41,140 nucleotides of DNA from a bacterium. GTDB lineage: Bacteria; Planctomycetota; SZUA-567. Numbering within the stretch: position 1 is the first letter of the stretch; every line of letters starts with the position of its first letter. Of this stretch, positions 1 to 9,358 are shown in pieces. Where the stretch lies: positions 1 through 41,140 of the forward strand of contig QKCJ01000039.1 in assembly GCA_003245715.1 (NCBI GenBank), given 5' to 3'. A program made the translations under genes and the position numbers. Below the pieces are notes generated by a model. The model saw only the letters and a program-made list of their open reading frames with translations. It searched no databases and was not told the origin of the DNA.

Positions 1-2470
1 TGAACCATGATCTGGTTCTTGGAGAAGTCGGTTGACTCCTGAGCCATATCAGCGTCACGGATGTAACTCTCGGTCTTGGTGATGTTCTCAATTGCAACAT
101 TGAGGCTGTTGGCATTGGTTGTCAGCATGTTGGACTGGAACGCACCGATCTGAGCGCGAAGATTTGAAACGTCTTTAATCGCCTGGTCGATGATGGTCAG
201 AGACTTGACCGGGTCTGTTCCGAGTGATGCCATACCACCTGAGAGCATGTCATTGAGTGAGAGGTACTTGTCACTCTTGAGTGTGCTGTCAGGGTCAAAG
301 TTGTCATAGAACTTCACGCGGCCAAGGTCGGTTGCAGTTGCGCTGCGGACACTGAAGACCGTACGCTCCTGGTCACCTGAACCTTCACCAAGCTGGAACT
401 GCATGCCGCCCTTGAAATCGCTGAGGACTTCGGTTGTGCTGTGCAGTGCGTGGGTGATGTAGTTGTTATCATCATTGTAGAGCTGTGAAGCACGTGAACC
501 CCATGCACCTTCATTATAACCGACTGCGGCGATCGTGGTTGTTCCCAGGCCACCTTCATTGAAGGTCAGTGTTGCCTGTGTATCAAGGTTGGCAACTTCA
601 CCGGTTGTTCCTTCAAGCTGAACTTCCTGGCCGTTGATTGAGATGGTTGCGTCATTACCGTATTCAGTCCATTCAGTTCCGGTCAGGCCTGAATCCATCA
701 GCTGCGCACCGTCAACATCACTGTAGTGGCTCCAGAGAGCGCCTTCAGATGCTTCAACCTTAACAAACTGGTCTGAACCGTATTCATCAGCAGAGATACG
801 TACACCAAGGTTGGTGAATTCGATGATAGAACCGCTGATATCAAGATCCTGGGTAATATCATTGAAGTTAAGTGTACCATACAGACCAGAAGTCGGGCCA
901 TTCTCGCCAAGTTGTGTACCGTAGATACGTACAGCGCCACCGGTTGTGCCAGTTGCAAGATCAACATCGCCACTCTTACCAACAAGGTCTTCATCACGCA
1001 TACGTGAATCTTTGTAGACGTAAATATTGCTGGTGCCAGTTGCATTGAGGTCAGCCTTGATGTAAAGCTTACCGGTATCACTGGTGTTTTCGCCAAGTTT
1101 GACACCACTGAAGAATGAGCCTGAGCTTTCGAAGAAGCTGGCGTTGGTTCCGATCTTGGCATCATTAGTGAAATCATTCATGTTGATACCGTCAGTCAGT
1201 TCACCAGCACTACCGGCTGTTGCGGTATCTTCGTGGAGAATACCAAGCTGGATGGTTGTGGTTGAACCGGCGCTGAGACCAGATGAGCTGAAGGTCAGAT
1301 TAATGCCGCTAAGACCTGAGTTGTTTGCAGCGATGATAGTTGTTCCGCCTGTAGCACTAACATCACCTTCGCCAACCTGCATGGTCATGGCTTCGTCTTT
1401 GTAGATAGCATAGCTGTCATCGTCAACCATTTTAAGGTAGACACGACCATAACCGTCAACGTTCTGACCGATCTTGATACCGTTTGTTGAGTCAACGCTA
1501 ATTGCAGAAACACCGGTTGTTGTTATTTCACCGAGTGAATTACGGTTATAGGCATCAGCAGTACCAGTGGCGTGGAGGTTTGAGGTTGACATGGTTGTTA
1601 CGCCGGCAGAAGCACCAGTTGAGCCCGTAACAGTTGTTGAGCTGTCAAAGATAAGAGTTGCAGAAACACCGGTTGAATCTGAAACGCTGTTGATTGATGT
1701 GTGCCCTTGGCGAATGTCAGATAACGGCTGCCATCGTTGCCGCTGATGGTAAAGGCCTGGTCCTGGCTGAGTGTATAGTTCTTGCCGGATTCGTCGCCAG
1801 TATAGCCGGTGTTTACCTGTGTAGCGGCTGACTGTGCCTTTGAGATTTCAAAATAACCTTTCTGAGCTTCGTTACCATTGTCAATTGTGTTTGAATTTGC
1901 ATCTGTACCGGCACCTGAGAAGTTGATATTGAGCTTGAAGTCATCACGCTTGAAGATCTGGCGCAGGTCTGAAAGTCCTTCATCGATAAGCTTCATGTCG
2001 TTTGAGTCAGTAACGAGAACTGAGCTTTCATATGAAAGCTGCTTATTGCCATTCAGGAGAAACTGATCTGAATACTTTGTTGTACGTGCGATACGGTCGA
2101 TAGTCTGGATTGAGCTGTCAACTTCAGCCTGGTCAGCGGCGACCTGCTCTGGTGAGGTAACACCGTTGTTGGCTGAGTGGATAGCGAGCTGGCGCATTTT
2201 CTTGAGAATGTTATTCATCTCGTTGAGTGAGCCTTCAGCGATACCGAGGACGTTGTTGGCTTCCTGGGTGTTCTGAACGGCGCGCTGCAGACCAGCGTTC
2301 TGAGCTCTTAACTGTTCACTGATAACAAGACCTGAAGGGTCATCCTTACCGGTGTTGATTTTGTAGCCGCTTGAAAGTTTAGACAGAGAGTCACTCATTG
2401 CGTTGTTGCTAAGGTTCAGGTTGCGACGTGTTGATAGTGCATTTAGGTTGTTAGCTACGATCATAGGCAT
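1..2470 (-). CDS. fliC: Flagellin, very large, frameshifted, 3' end outside window
   Basis: Filament subunit of the flagellum, exported through the flagellar type III system. The N-terminal D0/D1 domain starts MPMIVANNLNALSTRRNL and contains the conserved segments LSSGYKINTGKDDPSG and NNVLGIAEGSLNEM. The C-terminal D1/D0 domain reads toward the left edge, with LRAQIGAFQSNM and ITKTESYIRDADMAQEST, and is cut about 25 residues short. The middle is a long Ser/Thr/Gly-rich D2/D3 region. The reading frame is broken near 1690-1710: the upstream frame runs on to a stop at about 1598, while the downstream frame is open to base 1. Joining the two gives over 820 residues in the window, far larger than a typical flagellin of about 300-550. 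The start at 2470 is chosen because AAGGAGGAAA lies just upstream and the family N-terminus begins there. It could be a pseudogene, a phase variant or a sequencing error. Confidence 0.9.
1690..1710 (-). other. Frameshift site in flagellin gene
   Basis: Upstream of this point the flagellin frame reads ...GSRYLTFAKG and continues as low-complexity sequence unlike flagellin. One frame over, SINSVSDSTGVSATLIFD begins and stays open through the complete C-terminal domain. The junction carries a short TG repeat (TGTGTG, 1698-1703) next to CCC (1704-1706). One extra TG unit, or one lost C, would explain the shift. Confidence 0.75.
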
Positions 2471-2893
2471 GGTAGATTTCCTCCTTGAAATCATAAAATA
2501 CCAAAAGTTTTTGGCGGTCCCGAACCGCCTGGAATCTTTGCATCCTTGCACGGTGTTCCAAATTACCGTCCCTGCAATTTCCTTCTTCCCAGAAGGGAGC
2601 CAGCGGAGTGCGGCTCTTGCAACAGAACTTCCTCTCTTCCTACCGATCTCTCATCAACCCAGAAAAGTAACCGTCTTTTCCAGCCTCAAGCGGAAAAAAT
2701 ACGTAAACCCTTCGATAAAGCATCCAACTTTATCCGAAACAAATAAGATGTAATTTTTTTGGTTGAATAAATGCTTACCGTCAGCCCTGTGCCTGCAAGG
2801 ATTCGCGTCTTGCCAAACGCAAAATTCTTCAGCAGTTATGCAGAGGTTGTCGATAAAACAGTCTATGCAACTATAGCTTTCTAAGCTTCTTCG
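2471..2893 (-). promoter_or_regulatory. Long structured 5' leader of flagellin mRNA
   Basis: No credible gene lies here. If the sigma-28 promoter at 2900-2926 is used, the flagellin transcript has a leader of about 420 bases. It contains three perfect or near-perfect hairpins: 2714-2734 (7-bp stem GATAAAG/CTTTATC), 2581-2596 (6-bp stem CCTTCT/AGAAGG) and 2513-2529 (6-bp stem GGCGGT/ACCGCC). The last one is about 35 bases upstream of the Shine-Dalgarno sequence. A post-transcriptional control role is inference. Confidence 0.5.
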
Positions 2894-2899
2894 TTACTG

Positions 2900-2926
2900 T
2901 TATCGGTGGCATTTTAATGTACTTTA
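2900..2926 (-). promoter_or_regulatory. Sigma-28 (FliA) type promoter of flagellin
   Basis: On the minus strand the sequence is TAAAGTAC, 11 bases, ACCGATAA. The enterobacterial FliA consensus is TAAAGTTT, 11 bases, GCCGATAA, so 13 of 16 positions match with exact spacing. It faces the flagellin gene, as expected for a late flagellar promoter. Confidence 0.75.
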
Positions 2927-2939
2927 GAAATTTTTATAA

Positions 2940-2976
2940 AAAAATTTCCTCTAGTTGGTTACCGGAGGAAATTTTT
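2940..2976 (-). terminator. Intrinsic terminator of ftsK
   Basis: A perfect 12-bp stem (2940-2951 with 2965-2976) encloses a 13-base loop. On the minus strand the stem is followed by a run of T. It lies just past the ftsK stop codon and just before the flagellin promoter, so it insulates the two units. The symmetrical A/T flanks could make it work in both directions. Confidence 0.88.
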
Positions 2977-3004
2977 ATGGTGTTATGGGTTTAGTCCGGG
3001 AAAA

Positions 3005-5785
3005 TCAGTCCCAGGGGATATTCGCCGGACCTTTTTCATCATCCCTTACCCCCGCCATCTGCGGCTGTGAACCTGATGATTTTGCCCTGCTGTCAAAAAC
3101 CCCGCCGAAAAATGTGGATTCATATTCTTCCATGTCCATCATGATTTCGCGCGCTTTGCCTTCTCGGAACTGGCCGAGGATTCCGGCTTCGGCAAGCTGG
3201 TCGATTATGCGGCTGGCGCGGCCGTAACCGATTCCGAGTTTTCTCTGCAGCAGAGAAACTGAACCGCGCCCGGACTCGATAATCTGCCGTGCTGATTCAA
3301 GGAATAATTCATCATAGTCACTCAGGTCAAAATTATCCTTGGAGCCGTTACCGATAACCGGTCCTTCAAGGTCTGTGTGATATTCAGGCAGACGCTGCGC
3401 CTTGCAGAAGTCCACGACTTTAAAGAGTTCCTCATCGCTGACAAACACACCCTGCGCGCGCTGAATCTTGCTTGCCCCCGGCGGCAGATAAAGCATATCG
3501 CCCTGACCAAGCAGACTGTCTGCACCCATCTGGTCGAGAATAATACGGCTGTCAATCTTACTTGCCACCTGGAAGGCGATACGTGATGGCATGTTCGCTT
3601 TAATCAGACCAGTGATGACATCCGTTGACGGACGCTGCGTTGCAAGAATAAGGTGGATGCCGACGGCACGGCTTTTTGCCGCAAGACGTGCGATATGATT
3701 TTCAACTTCCTTCTTGGCAACCATCATCAGATCAGCTAATTCGTCGATAATAATGACAATGCAAGGGAGTTTGCGCGGGAACACCGCCAGTTCCTCCTCA
3801 CCGTAGACACTGCCAACGCGTTTTTCAATATCCTCTTCCGAGAGAGCGTTGAATTTGGCAAGGTTATTGACGCTGACCATGCTCAGTTTTTCATAGCGTT
3901 GATCCATCTCCTGACAGGCCCATTCAAGAACACCGACCGCGCGCTGCATATCAGTGATAACCGGACTCATCAGATGCGGGATGTGTTTGAACCTTGAAAG
4001 CTCAACCACCTTCGGGTCAACCATAATCAGCTTGCACTCCTCAGGCTTCAGGCAGCAGAGGAAGGACATGATAATTGAGTTGATACAGACGGACTTGCCA
4101 CTACCGGTAGACCCGGCGATAAGCAGGTGCGGCATCTTGGCAAGGTCGGCAATGACCGGTTTCCCGGCAACGTCTTTGGCCAGACACAACGGCAGCATCT
4201 GCTTGCGCTTCTCACGGCTGACCGCATCAACGATTTCGCGCAGTCCGACGAGTTCCTGATCAATATTCGGGATCTCGATACCGATAGTGTCCTTGCCGGG
4301 GATGGGTGCAATGATACGGACGCTCGGAGCTTTAAGCGCCATTGAAATATTGTCTGCAAGTCCTGAAACCCGGCTTAACTTGATACCTGGCGCAAGGCTG
4401 ACTTCAAACTGGGTGATACGCGGACCGCGTTCAATATGCACAACCTGTCCCTGAATGCGGAATTCAGAGAGGGTGGTTTCAAGAATTTTCGCACGTTTCT
4501 CAAGCATGGCAGGATTGCCGCCCTTGTGTGGCGGGGTCGGATCAAGCATGCCAAGGGGCGGCAGTACATAAGGCTCCTCCTTGACCACGGGTGCAGGCGT
4601 CGGTATTTCTTCTTCCTCTTCCTCCATTACCGGTTGCGGCTTTGGTGGAGTGGAAGCAAGTTTTTCATAGGGATTTACAAACGCTTCATCTTCATCGTCG
4701 AGGTCATCAATTTCGTCCTCAAAGGTAGCTGAAATCTGCGACAGATTCTCGTCGTCATCTTCAAGCTCGTCAAAGTTGATCGCTTCAGTAACCGGTACAA
4801 ACCCCGACATTCCTTCATCATCAAGCGCCTGGCCAGCCGCAAAGAGATCATCTTCATTAACAACCGCCGCCGCAACCTCAAGTTCGGCTTCTTCATCTTC
4901 GCTATCAGATTCAGCGTCCTCTTCAGCGGCGACTTGCGCTTCTTCCTGAGCCTGACGGGCGAGTCGTTCTTCCTCTTCACGTCTGAGGCGTTCGAGTTCT
5001 TCACGCTCCTCACGCTCTCTGCGGGCGCGTTCCTCTTCTTCTTTCTGGCGTCTTTTCTCTTCCTTTTCCTGCTCGGAAGTTACCGCAATCTGTTTGTATT
5101 CACGGACCGCACGCTTGACCGGAACCAGCGCTCCCTGCCCCGCGGTGACAACCGCCTCTGCAATCTTGGGACGCAGATGGCTTGCCACACCGGCGACAAT
5201 TTTACCGATAAGAATCGAGATGGCTTTTACCTTGTCAACGGTAATGCCAAAAATAACTTCACCGATAGTAAATACCTGTGCGCCAAAAGCCATAACTAGG
5301 CCGATAAGGAATAACACGACTGAGGCCATGGCAACGCCTGCGCCGCCGAAATACATTTTCGCCGGAGTTAGCAGTTCAGATGAGAGCAACCCGCCCTGCA
5401 TGATATTCTCGGCACTTGAGAAAACCCCGCAGAAGAGTGCAAACGAGCCGATCATGATTGTTCCGCCAAGAACCGCCGGCCAGGTCGCAAAAATCCTGTT
5501 GCGCTTCATGATCTTGGCGCCCCAGCAGAAGAACAGCCCGGCAAAGAGATACGCGCCCGGCGTGCCGAGTGTGATGATTACCGAATATGCCGCCCACGCA
5601 CCGAACAGTCCGGTCACGCAGATCTTGGCTGCCGCCTGCGGGTCGAGTGTGATGTCAGAGGTCAGAAACGAGAGCAGCAGAAAGATACTCGCCGCGCAGA
5701 CAAACATACCGATAAAGAAGGTCGGCAGAAAAATCATCTTCACTTCCGGTTCGGGGGTCTTTTTTGTCGTTTTTCTCTTAGCCAT
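3005..5785 (-). CDS. ftsK: DNA translocase FtsK
   Basis: Septum-anchored hexameric ATPase that pumps chromosomal DNA toward dif and activates XerCD recombination at division. The 926-residue protein has the full family layout. About four membrane helices occupy residues 17-170. A charged, coiled-coil-like and acidic linker (about 230-440) is rich in Glu and Arg. The RecA-like motor has Walker A GSTGSGKS (558-565) and Walker B with D681-E682 (IIIDELADLM). A C-terminal winged-helix gamma domain (LLQRKLGIGYGRASRIIDQL) should read polar KOPS sites. The start codon at 5785 follows AGGAAA at modest spacing. It is the last gene before a strong terminator, and sanA-like and uppP genes lie upstream on the same strand. 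Nothing essential appears to be missing. Confidence 0.97.
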   Translation of the reverse strand: MAKRKTTKKTPEPEVKMIFLPTFFIGMFVCAASIFLLLSFLTSDITLDPQAAAKICVTGLFGAWAAYSVIITLGTPGAYLFAGLFFCWGAKIMKRNRIFATWPAVLGGTIMIGSFALFCGVFSSAENIMQGGLLSSELLTPAKMYFGGAGVAMASVVLFLIGLVMAFGAQVFTIGEVIFGITVDKVKAISILIGKIVAGVASHLRPKIAEAVVTAGQGALVPVKRAVREYKQIAVTSEQEKEEKRRQKEEEERARREREEREELERLRREEEERLARQAQEEAQVAAEEDAESDSEDEEAELEVAAAVVNEDDLFAAGQALDDEGMSGFVPVTEAINFDELEDDDENLSQISATFEDEIDDLDDEDEAFVNPYEKLASTPPKPQPVMEEEEEEIPTPAPVVKEEPYVLPPLGMLDPTPPHKGGNPAMLEKRAKILETTLSEFRIQGQVVHIERGPRITQFEVSLAPGIKLSRVSGLADNISMALKAPSVRIIAPIPGKDTIGIEIPNIDQELVGLREIVDAVSREKRKQMLPLCLAKDVAGKPVIADLAKMPHLLIAGSTGSGKSVCINSIIMSFLCCLKPEECKLIMVDPKVVELSRFKHIPHLMSPVITDMQRAVGVLEWACQEMDQRYEKLSMVSVNNLAKFNALSEEDIEKRVGSVYGEEELAVFPRKLPCIVIIIDELADLMMVAKKEVENHIARLAAKSRAVGIHLILATQRPSTDVITGLIKANMPSRIAFQVASKIDSRIILDQMGADSLLGQGDMLYLPPGASKIQRAQGVFVSDEELFKVVDFCKAQRLPEYHTDLEGPVIGNGSKDNFDLSDYDELFLESARQIIESGRGSVSLLQRKLGIGYGRASRIIDQLAEAGILGQFREGKAREIMMDMEEYESTFFGGVFDSRAKSSGSQPQMAGVRDDEKGPANIPWD

Positions 5786-5846
5786 GATATATGCTTTTCC
5801 TGATTAATATTCGGTCGATCAATTTAAAATAACTCGATAACTCTTA

Positions 5847-6530
5847 TCAGCCGCGTTTGCCGATAATGATTTTCCTGCCGAGAAATTTCGGCTCGGTATT
5901 AAACGCGATATCAATAACCGCCTTCAGCCGCGCCAGCCTTTCTCTTGCCCACAATCCCGGGGATTGCCAGTTACTGTTGTAGTAGCCAACCGCTTCAATT
6001 CCGTTTTCTTCCGCCAGAAAAATCGCCCGCTCAAGATGATAGCGCTGCGAGACGATTATCAGCTTGTCAGTCTGAAAAACTTCCTTTGCGCGGATTACTG
6101 AATCAAGCGTGCGGAAACCGGCATAATCGCGGTAAATTTTATCTGCCGGAACACCCTTGTCGCGCAAGGCCAGAAGCATCTCTGTCGGTTCATCATAATT
6201 CCTGCGGCTGTTACCAGAACCGGGCCGGTTGTCGCCACTGACAAGCAGATACTCCACCTTGCCTGAATGATACAATTCAGCCGCAGCCTCAAGCCGTTTT
6301 GTCAATGAATAGCTTCCCGGCCTGCAACCAAGCACCAGTCCGATGCGGTGCGGCTCAAGTTTCTCTGCATCGCGGAAGACTTTACCGCTGGCAGAGATTT
6401 CGATCATGATGTCAGCACCCACAAGCAGCGAGAGAAACGCCAGGATGCAGCACATGCTCCTGAACACCAAAGCTCTGATCTTCAGGCGCAGGCAGATCTT
6501 GTACAGGATAATTCTTAGCTCGTTAATCAT
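5847..6530 (-). CDS. SanA/YdcF-like DUF218 envelope protein
   Basis: A 227-residue protein with one N-terminal membrane segment (about residues 20-42) and an extracytoplasmic DUF218 domain. Family-typical segments are GLVLGCRPG, YLLVSGDN, DEPTEML, the acidic/aromatic stretch DYAGFRTLDSVIRAK and IIVSQRYHLERAIFLA. E. coli SanA of this family affects the envelope barrier to vancomycin, but its biochemical activity is not well defined. It is 26 bases downstream of uppP and 61 bases upstream of ftsK, so it probably belongs to an envelope/division transcript. The function here is by family only. Confidence 0.8.
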   Translation of the reverse strand: MINELRIILYKICLRLKIRALVFRSMCCILAFLSLLVGADIMIEISASGKVFRDAEKLEPHRIGLVLGCRPGSYSLTKRLEAAAELYHSGKVEYLLVSGDNRPGSGNSRRNYDEPTEMLLALRDKGVPADKIYRDYAGFRTLDSVIRAKEVFQTDKLIIVSQRYHLERAIFLAEENGIEAVGYYNSNWQSPGLWARERLARLKAVIDIAFNTEPKFLGRKIIIGKRG

Positions 6531-6556
6531 TAAAATAATGTTCCGTTAATGCGCGC

Positions 6557-7342
6557 TCAGGCAATAAAGCTGAAGTAGACAATGCCCGCGCCGCCGGCGA
6601 TAAAACAATACAAGGCAAACCATTTAAGTTTGCGTTTTTTAACCAGATTGAGCATCCAGCGGATAGCAAGGATGCCACTGACTGCCGCGACAATAAAACC
6701 GACAACTGTCGGGCCAAGTGCCAGAGCCTTAAACTCTTCAGGATCTTTAACGACCTTCAGCAGATTAGCCCCCACTACCGCCGGCACCATCATCAGAAAA
6801 CTGAACTTGACCGCCGCTTCACGCTCAAGTTTGCAGAGAAGGCCGCCGCAGACAGTCGAGCCGCTGCGGCTGATTCCTGGAAGCATCCCCAGTACCTGCC
6901 AGCAGCCGATTATAAACGCGCCAAGCCAGCCCAGTTCCTGCAACTTCTTGAGATTGTTCTCGATCTTGTCGCAGGTAAAGAGCAATGCGCCTGTTGCCAG
7001 AAGGCACGAGCAGATCAGTAGCGGATACTGCCCGGCAGCTTCAAAATGATCCTTGAACAGAAGCCCGATAACGCCGGCCGGAATAGTCGCAATTATCAGC
7101 AGCAGAATTATTTTTCGTTTGTCAGGCTCTCTGAAGTAGCTGATGATGTCTTTATAAAATGATCCGAGAACCGCCAGAACTGTTGCCAGATGCAGCAGGA
7201 CATCAAAGGCCATATTTTCCTGAGTGCCATGACCAAGATGCTCTGCCAGCGCCAGATGTCCGCTGCTTGAGACAGGGATAAACTCGGTAAGTCCCTGCAG
7301 AAGCCCCATAAACGCAGCCCAGCCATAAGTAAGTTCAGTCAT
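6557..7342 (-). CDS. uppP: Undecaprenyl-diphosphatase UppP (BacA family)
   Basis: Integral membrane enzyme that dephosphorylates undecaprenyl diphosphate to recycle the lipid carrier for peptidoglycan and surface glycans; its overexpression gives bacitracin resistance. The 261 residues match the family length. The first signature GLLQGLTEFIPVSSSGHL includes Q16, E20, the Ser triplet and H29. The second, PGISRSGST, contains R159, S160 and T163, corresponding to the catalytic-site Arg region in E. coli BacA. The remainder is hydrophobic helices. The start follows CCGGAATAAAAA. The carrier it recycles would also feed the surface-glycan genes seen later in the window. Confidence 0.96.
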   Translation of the reverse strand: MTELTYGWAAFMGLLQGLTEFIPVSSSGHLALAEHLGHGTQENMAFDVLLHLATVLAVLGSFYKDIISYFREPDKRKIILLLIIATIPAGVIGLLFKDHFEAAGQYPLLICSCLLATGALLFTCDKIENNLKKLQELGWLGAFIIGCWQVLGMLPGISRSGSTVCGGLLCKLEREAAVKFSFLMMVPAVVGANLLKVVKDPEEFKALALGPTVVGFIVAAVSGILAIRWMLNLVKKRKLKWFALYCFIAGGAGIVYFSFIA

Positions 7343-7512
7343 TTTTTATTCCGGTATAAATGCGAATACTTTTTAGTACAATCGAATAAAGTAATATAAT
7401 TGGCAAAAATAAATCAGCCAAGCGGCTCTGCACATATAAACGCAGAAAACACAAATAGCATTTCCGGCATCTGAGGCGCTTGCAGAACTGGCGCTGAAAC
7501 GTGATGCGTTTG

Positions 7513-7962
7513 TTAGCGGCCGGTTGAGCCGAAGCCGCCTTCGCCGCGTTCGGTTTCATCAAGCGAGACAACTACCTGAATGTCAGCTTTAAGAACTTCC
7601 TGCACAACAAACTGGGCAATGCGCTCGCCACGGTTGATTGTGAAAGGCTCGTTTGAGATATTGGCTAGAATGATCCCGACCGGGCCGCGGTAATCGGCGT
7701 CAATTGTACCCGGTGAATTAACAACCGTGATTCCGTGCTTCAGAGCCAGCCCTGAACGGGGACGAACCTGAATCTCATAACCGTTGGCGACCGCCGTGCG
7801 CAGTCCGGTCGGAATCAGCTTGATATCGCCGGGGTTTAATGTGACCGGTTCAGTAACTGCCGCGCGGACATCCATCCCACTCGCACCGTCGCTCTTGTAT
7901 TCAGGCAGTTCAATATCTTCCGTGCCTGCGTCCTGGGTGACCAGCATCTTGATCTGTTTCAT
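7513..7962 (-). CDS. dut: dUTP diphosphatase
   Basis: Trimeric dUTPase, which hydrolyses dUTP to dUMP and diphosphate, keeping uracil out of DNA and supplying thymidylate synthesis. All five family motifs are present in order: [30 protein letters not shown] (with the catalytic Asp), GERIAQFVV and the C-terminal [10 protein letters not shown] arm that closes over the substrate. The ATG at 7962 is preferred over one at 8010 because it follows GAGGAC at good spacing, gives the usual length of 149 residues and begins MKQIKMLV like relatives. It is separated from uppP by 170 bases with no terminator seen. Confidence 0.96.
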   Translation of the reverse strand: MKQIKMLVTQDAGTEDIELPEYKSDGASGMDVRAAVTEPVTLNPGDIKLIPTGLRTAVANGYEIQVRPRSGLALKHGITVVNSPGTIDADYRGPVGIILANISNEPFTINRGERIAQFVVQEVLKADIQVVVSLDETERGEGGFGSTGR

Positions 7963-8386
7963 AAAGTCCTCAATCCTTGGCAAATAATCTTTAAAAAATG
8001 GCATCAACACTTAATAATGGCGCAATCAGAGAATGCCCATATTTGGACATGAGTGGTCGCGCGCATGCGCATATTGCATAAAACATTCAATATGCTCGCT
8101 TTTTTATCGGCAGGAACGGGGAAAAACTGCAGTTTTCTTGAATTATGTTGCGCCCTAAAGAGTTATGTCGGCGGGAATGAATTATGTATCGTTTAACTAT
8201 GGCGGATTCGCAGGTTTATGTAAGTCCTGCAGGGTTGTTAATGGCAAAAACGGGTAATCTGCATCTGCAATGGCAAAATTGCCGGGCATGTGTAAAACTT
8301 CTTGCAAGCTATGTTAATTTAGTGTAAAGTTAAAGTATTATACAGTTTAATGAGAATCAGTGTACAGATTATAAGGGCTGAGAAAA
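7963..8386. other. Divergent dut / pseudopilin intergenic region
   Basis: No confident gene. It holds a perfect palindrome GCGCATGCGC (8061-8070) and, overlapping its edge, an inverted repeat CATATTG/CAATATG (8070-8076 and 8088-8094, 11-base spacer). These could be an operator between the two outward-facing genes. A 47-codon reading frame at 8184-8327 has no family resemblance and only a weak ribosome site. Confidence 0.4.
8314..8341 (+). promoter_or_regulatory. Possible promoter of pseudopilin gene
   Basis: TTAATT, a 16-base spacer, then TATTAT, ending 45 bases upstream of the pseudopilin start. The match to sigma-70 is moderate in an AT-rich stretch, so it is only a candidate. Confidence 0.3.
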
Positions 8387-9313
8387 ATGCGAAAATATTC
8401 CTGCCGCGGCAGAGGTTTTACTCTGATTGAAATGCTTATTGTGGTTGCAATTGCGATGATCCTAATGGGTTTGGGCGCATCTAGTTACCAGAATATCAAG
8501 CACACGCAGGGTTTATCCAATGCGTCTTATGTCGTGCAGGGGGCATTGCAGAAGGCGCGGGCCGAGGCGATGAAGCGCAACAAGGTGGTGCGGGTCTTCT
8601 TCCTTGACGGGGGGCAGGTAAAGGATGGATCTGAGCCGAAGAATTTCATGCAAGATTCTTCAGGGAACCCTGATACTTCTGATACGGCGGATGGTTATCT
8701 TTTAGATATTTCAACCTATGAAAAACCGTATGAACTTCTCTTGATTACATCTGATGATGAGGAGATAAGCCGGGATCAGCTTCCTGAAGGTTATGGCTGG
8801 ATAAGCCTAGGTCATGGATCTGGTGAGAGCGCTTCAGATAATTCTAGATATATCGCTGCTCCATCAATTCCAACTGGTTTGACAAAAAGATGCCCAGGGG
8901 GGGTAAATGTAAATCGGAATTGCTCTTTGATTATTAATTTTGCTCCGACTGGTGTTGCTTGGGCAGATGTTGCATCTATAAGGGATGTTGCGGCAGCGCC
9001 AGTAACATATAAAGACTATGTTGATACAGCCAAGAATATCAGAATCTTCAATATTGACTTTTTAAAAAACTTTAATACCTTTCAGATTAATTCAGGAGCT
9101 CAGCCATATACCATTGTTACTGGAAATATGTGGGTTGAAAAAGATAGTATGATCCAGAATGTAGTATGGTGGAAGCCGACTGCAAATAATAATAATTTTA
9201 CCTCCACTTCTACGGAAGCAAATTCAATGCGCGACTCAGGTATTTTATGGCATACCATCAAGATGAATTATAATACCGGTCTGGCGACGGTTGTTTATAA
9301 CCAGAATGAATAA
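8387..9313 (+). CDS. Type IV pseudopilin-like protein (GspH/FimT type)
   Basis: A 308-residue protein with a class III prepilin leader: a short basic N-terminus (MRKYSCRGRG) followed by FTLIEMLIVVAIAMILMGLG. Cleavage by prepilin peptidase is expected between G10 and F11, leaving the conserved Glu at mature position 5. The hydrophobic helix is followed by ARAEAMKRNKVVRVFF, typical of FimT/GspH minor pseudopilins. The rest is an uncharacterised globular region, longer than usual GspH (about 170-200 residues). It would be assembled into a type II secretion pseudopilus or type IV pilus, or be an isolated pseudopilin of the sort common in PVC bacteria. No secretion genes are adjacent. Translation starts after AAGGGCTGAGAAAA. 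Confidence 0.85.
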   Translation: MRKYSCRGRGFTLIEMLIVVAIAMILMGLGASSYQNIKHTQGLSNASYVVQGALQKARAEAMKRNKVVRVFFLDGGQVKDGSEPKNFMQDSSGNPDTSDTADGYLLDISTYEKPYELLLITSDDEEISRDQLPEGYGWISLGHGSGESASDNSRYIAAPSIPTGLTKRCPGGVNVNRNCSLIINFAPTGVAWADVASIRDVAAAPVTYKDYVDTAKNIRIFNIDFLKNFNTFQINSGAQPYTIVTGNMWVEKDSMIQNVVWWKPTANNNNFTSTSTEANSMRDSGILWHTIKMNYNTGLATVVYNQNE

Positions 9314-9358
9314 AGTTGCTTTGTGTTAAAGCGGTGGGCGGTAACTATTGATAGTTTC

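Noticed and set aside
314..1404. Several 80-160 codon open frames on both strands across the flagellin central region
   Set aside because: They overlap the frame that continues the flagellin, have low-complexity Ser/Thr or Leu-rich translations and no ribosome sites.
2403..2753. Open frames on the plus strand across the flagellin leader
   Set aside because: No family resemblance; they run antisense to the flagellin start and its leader and lack ribosome sites.
8184..8327. 47-codon frame upstream of the pseudopilin gene
   Set aside because: Weak ribosome site, no recognisable features, and it overlaps the likely promoter region.
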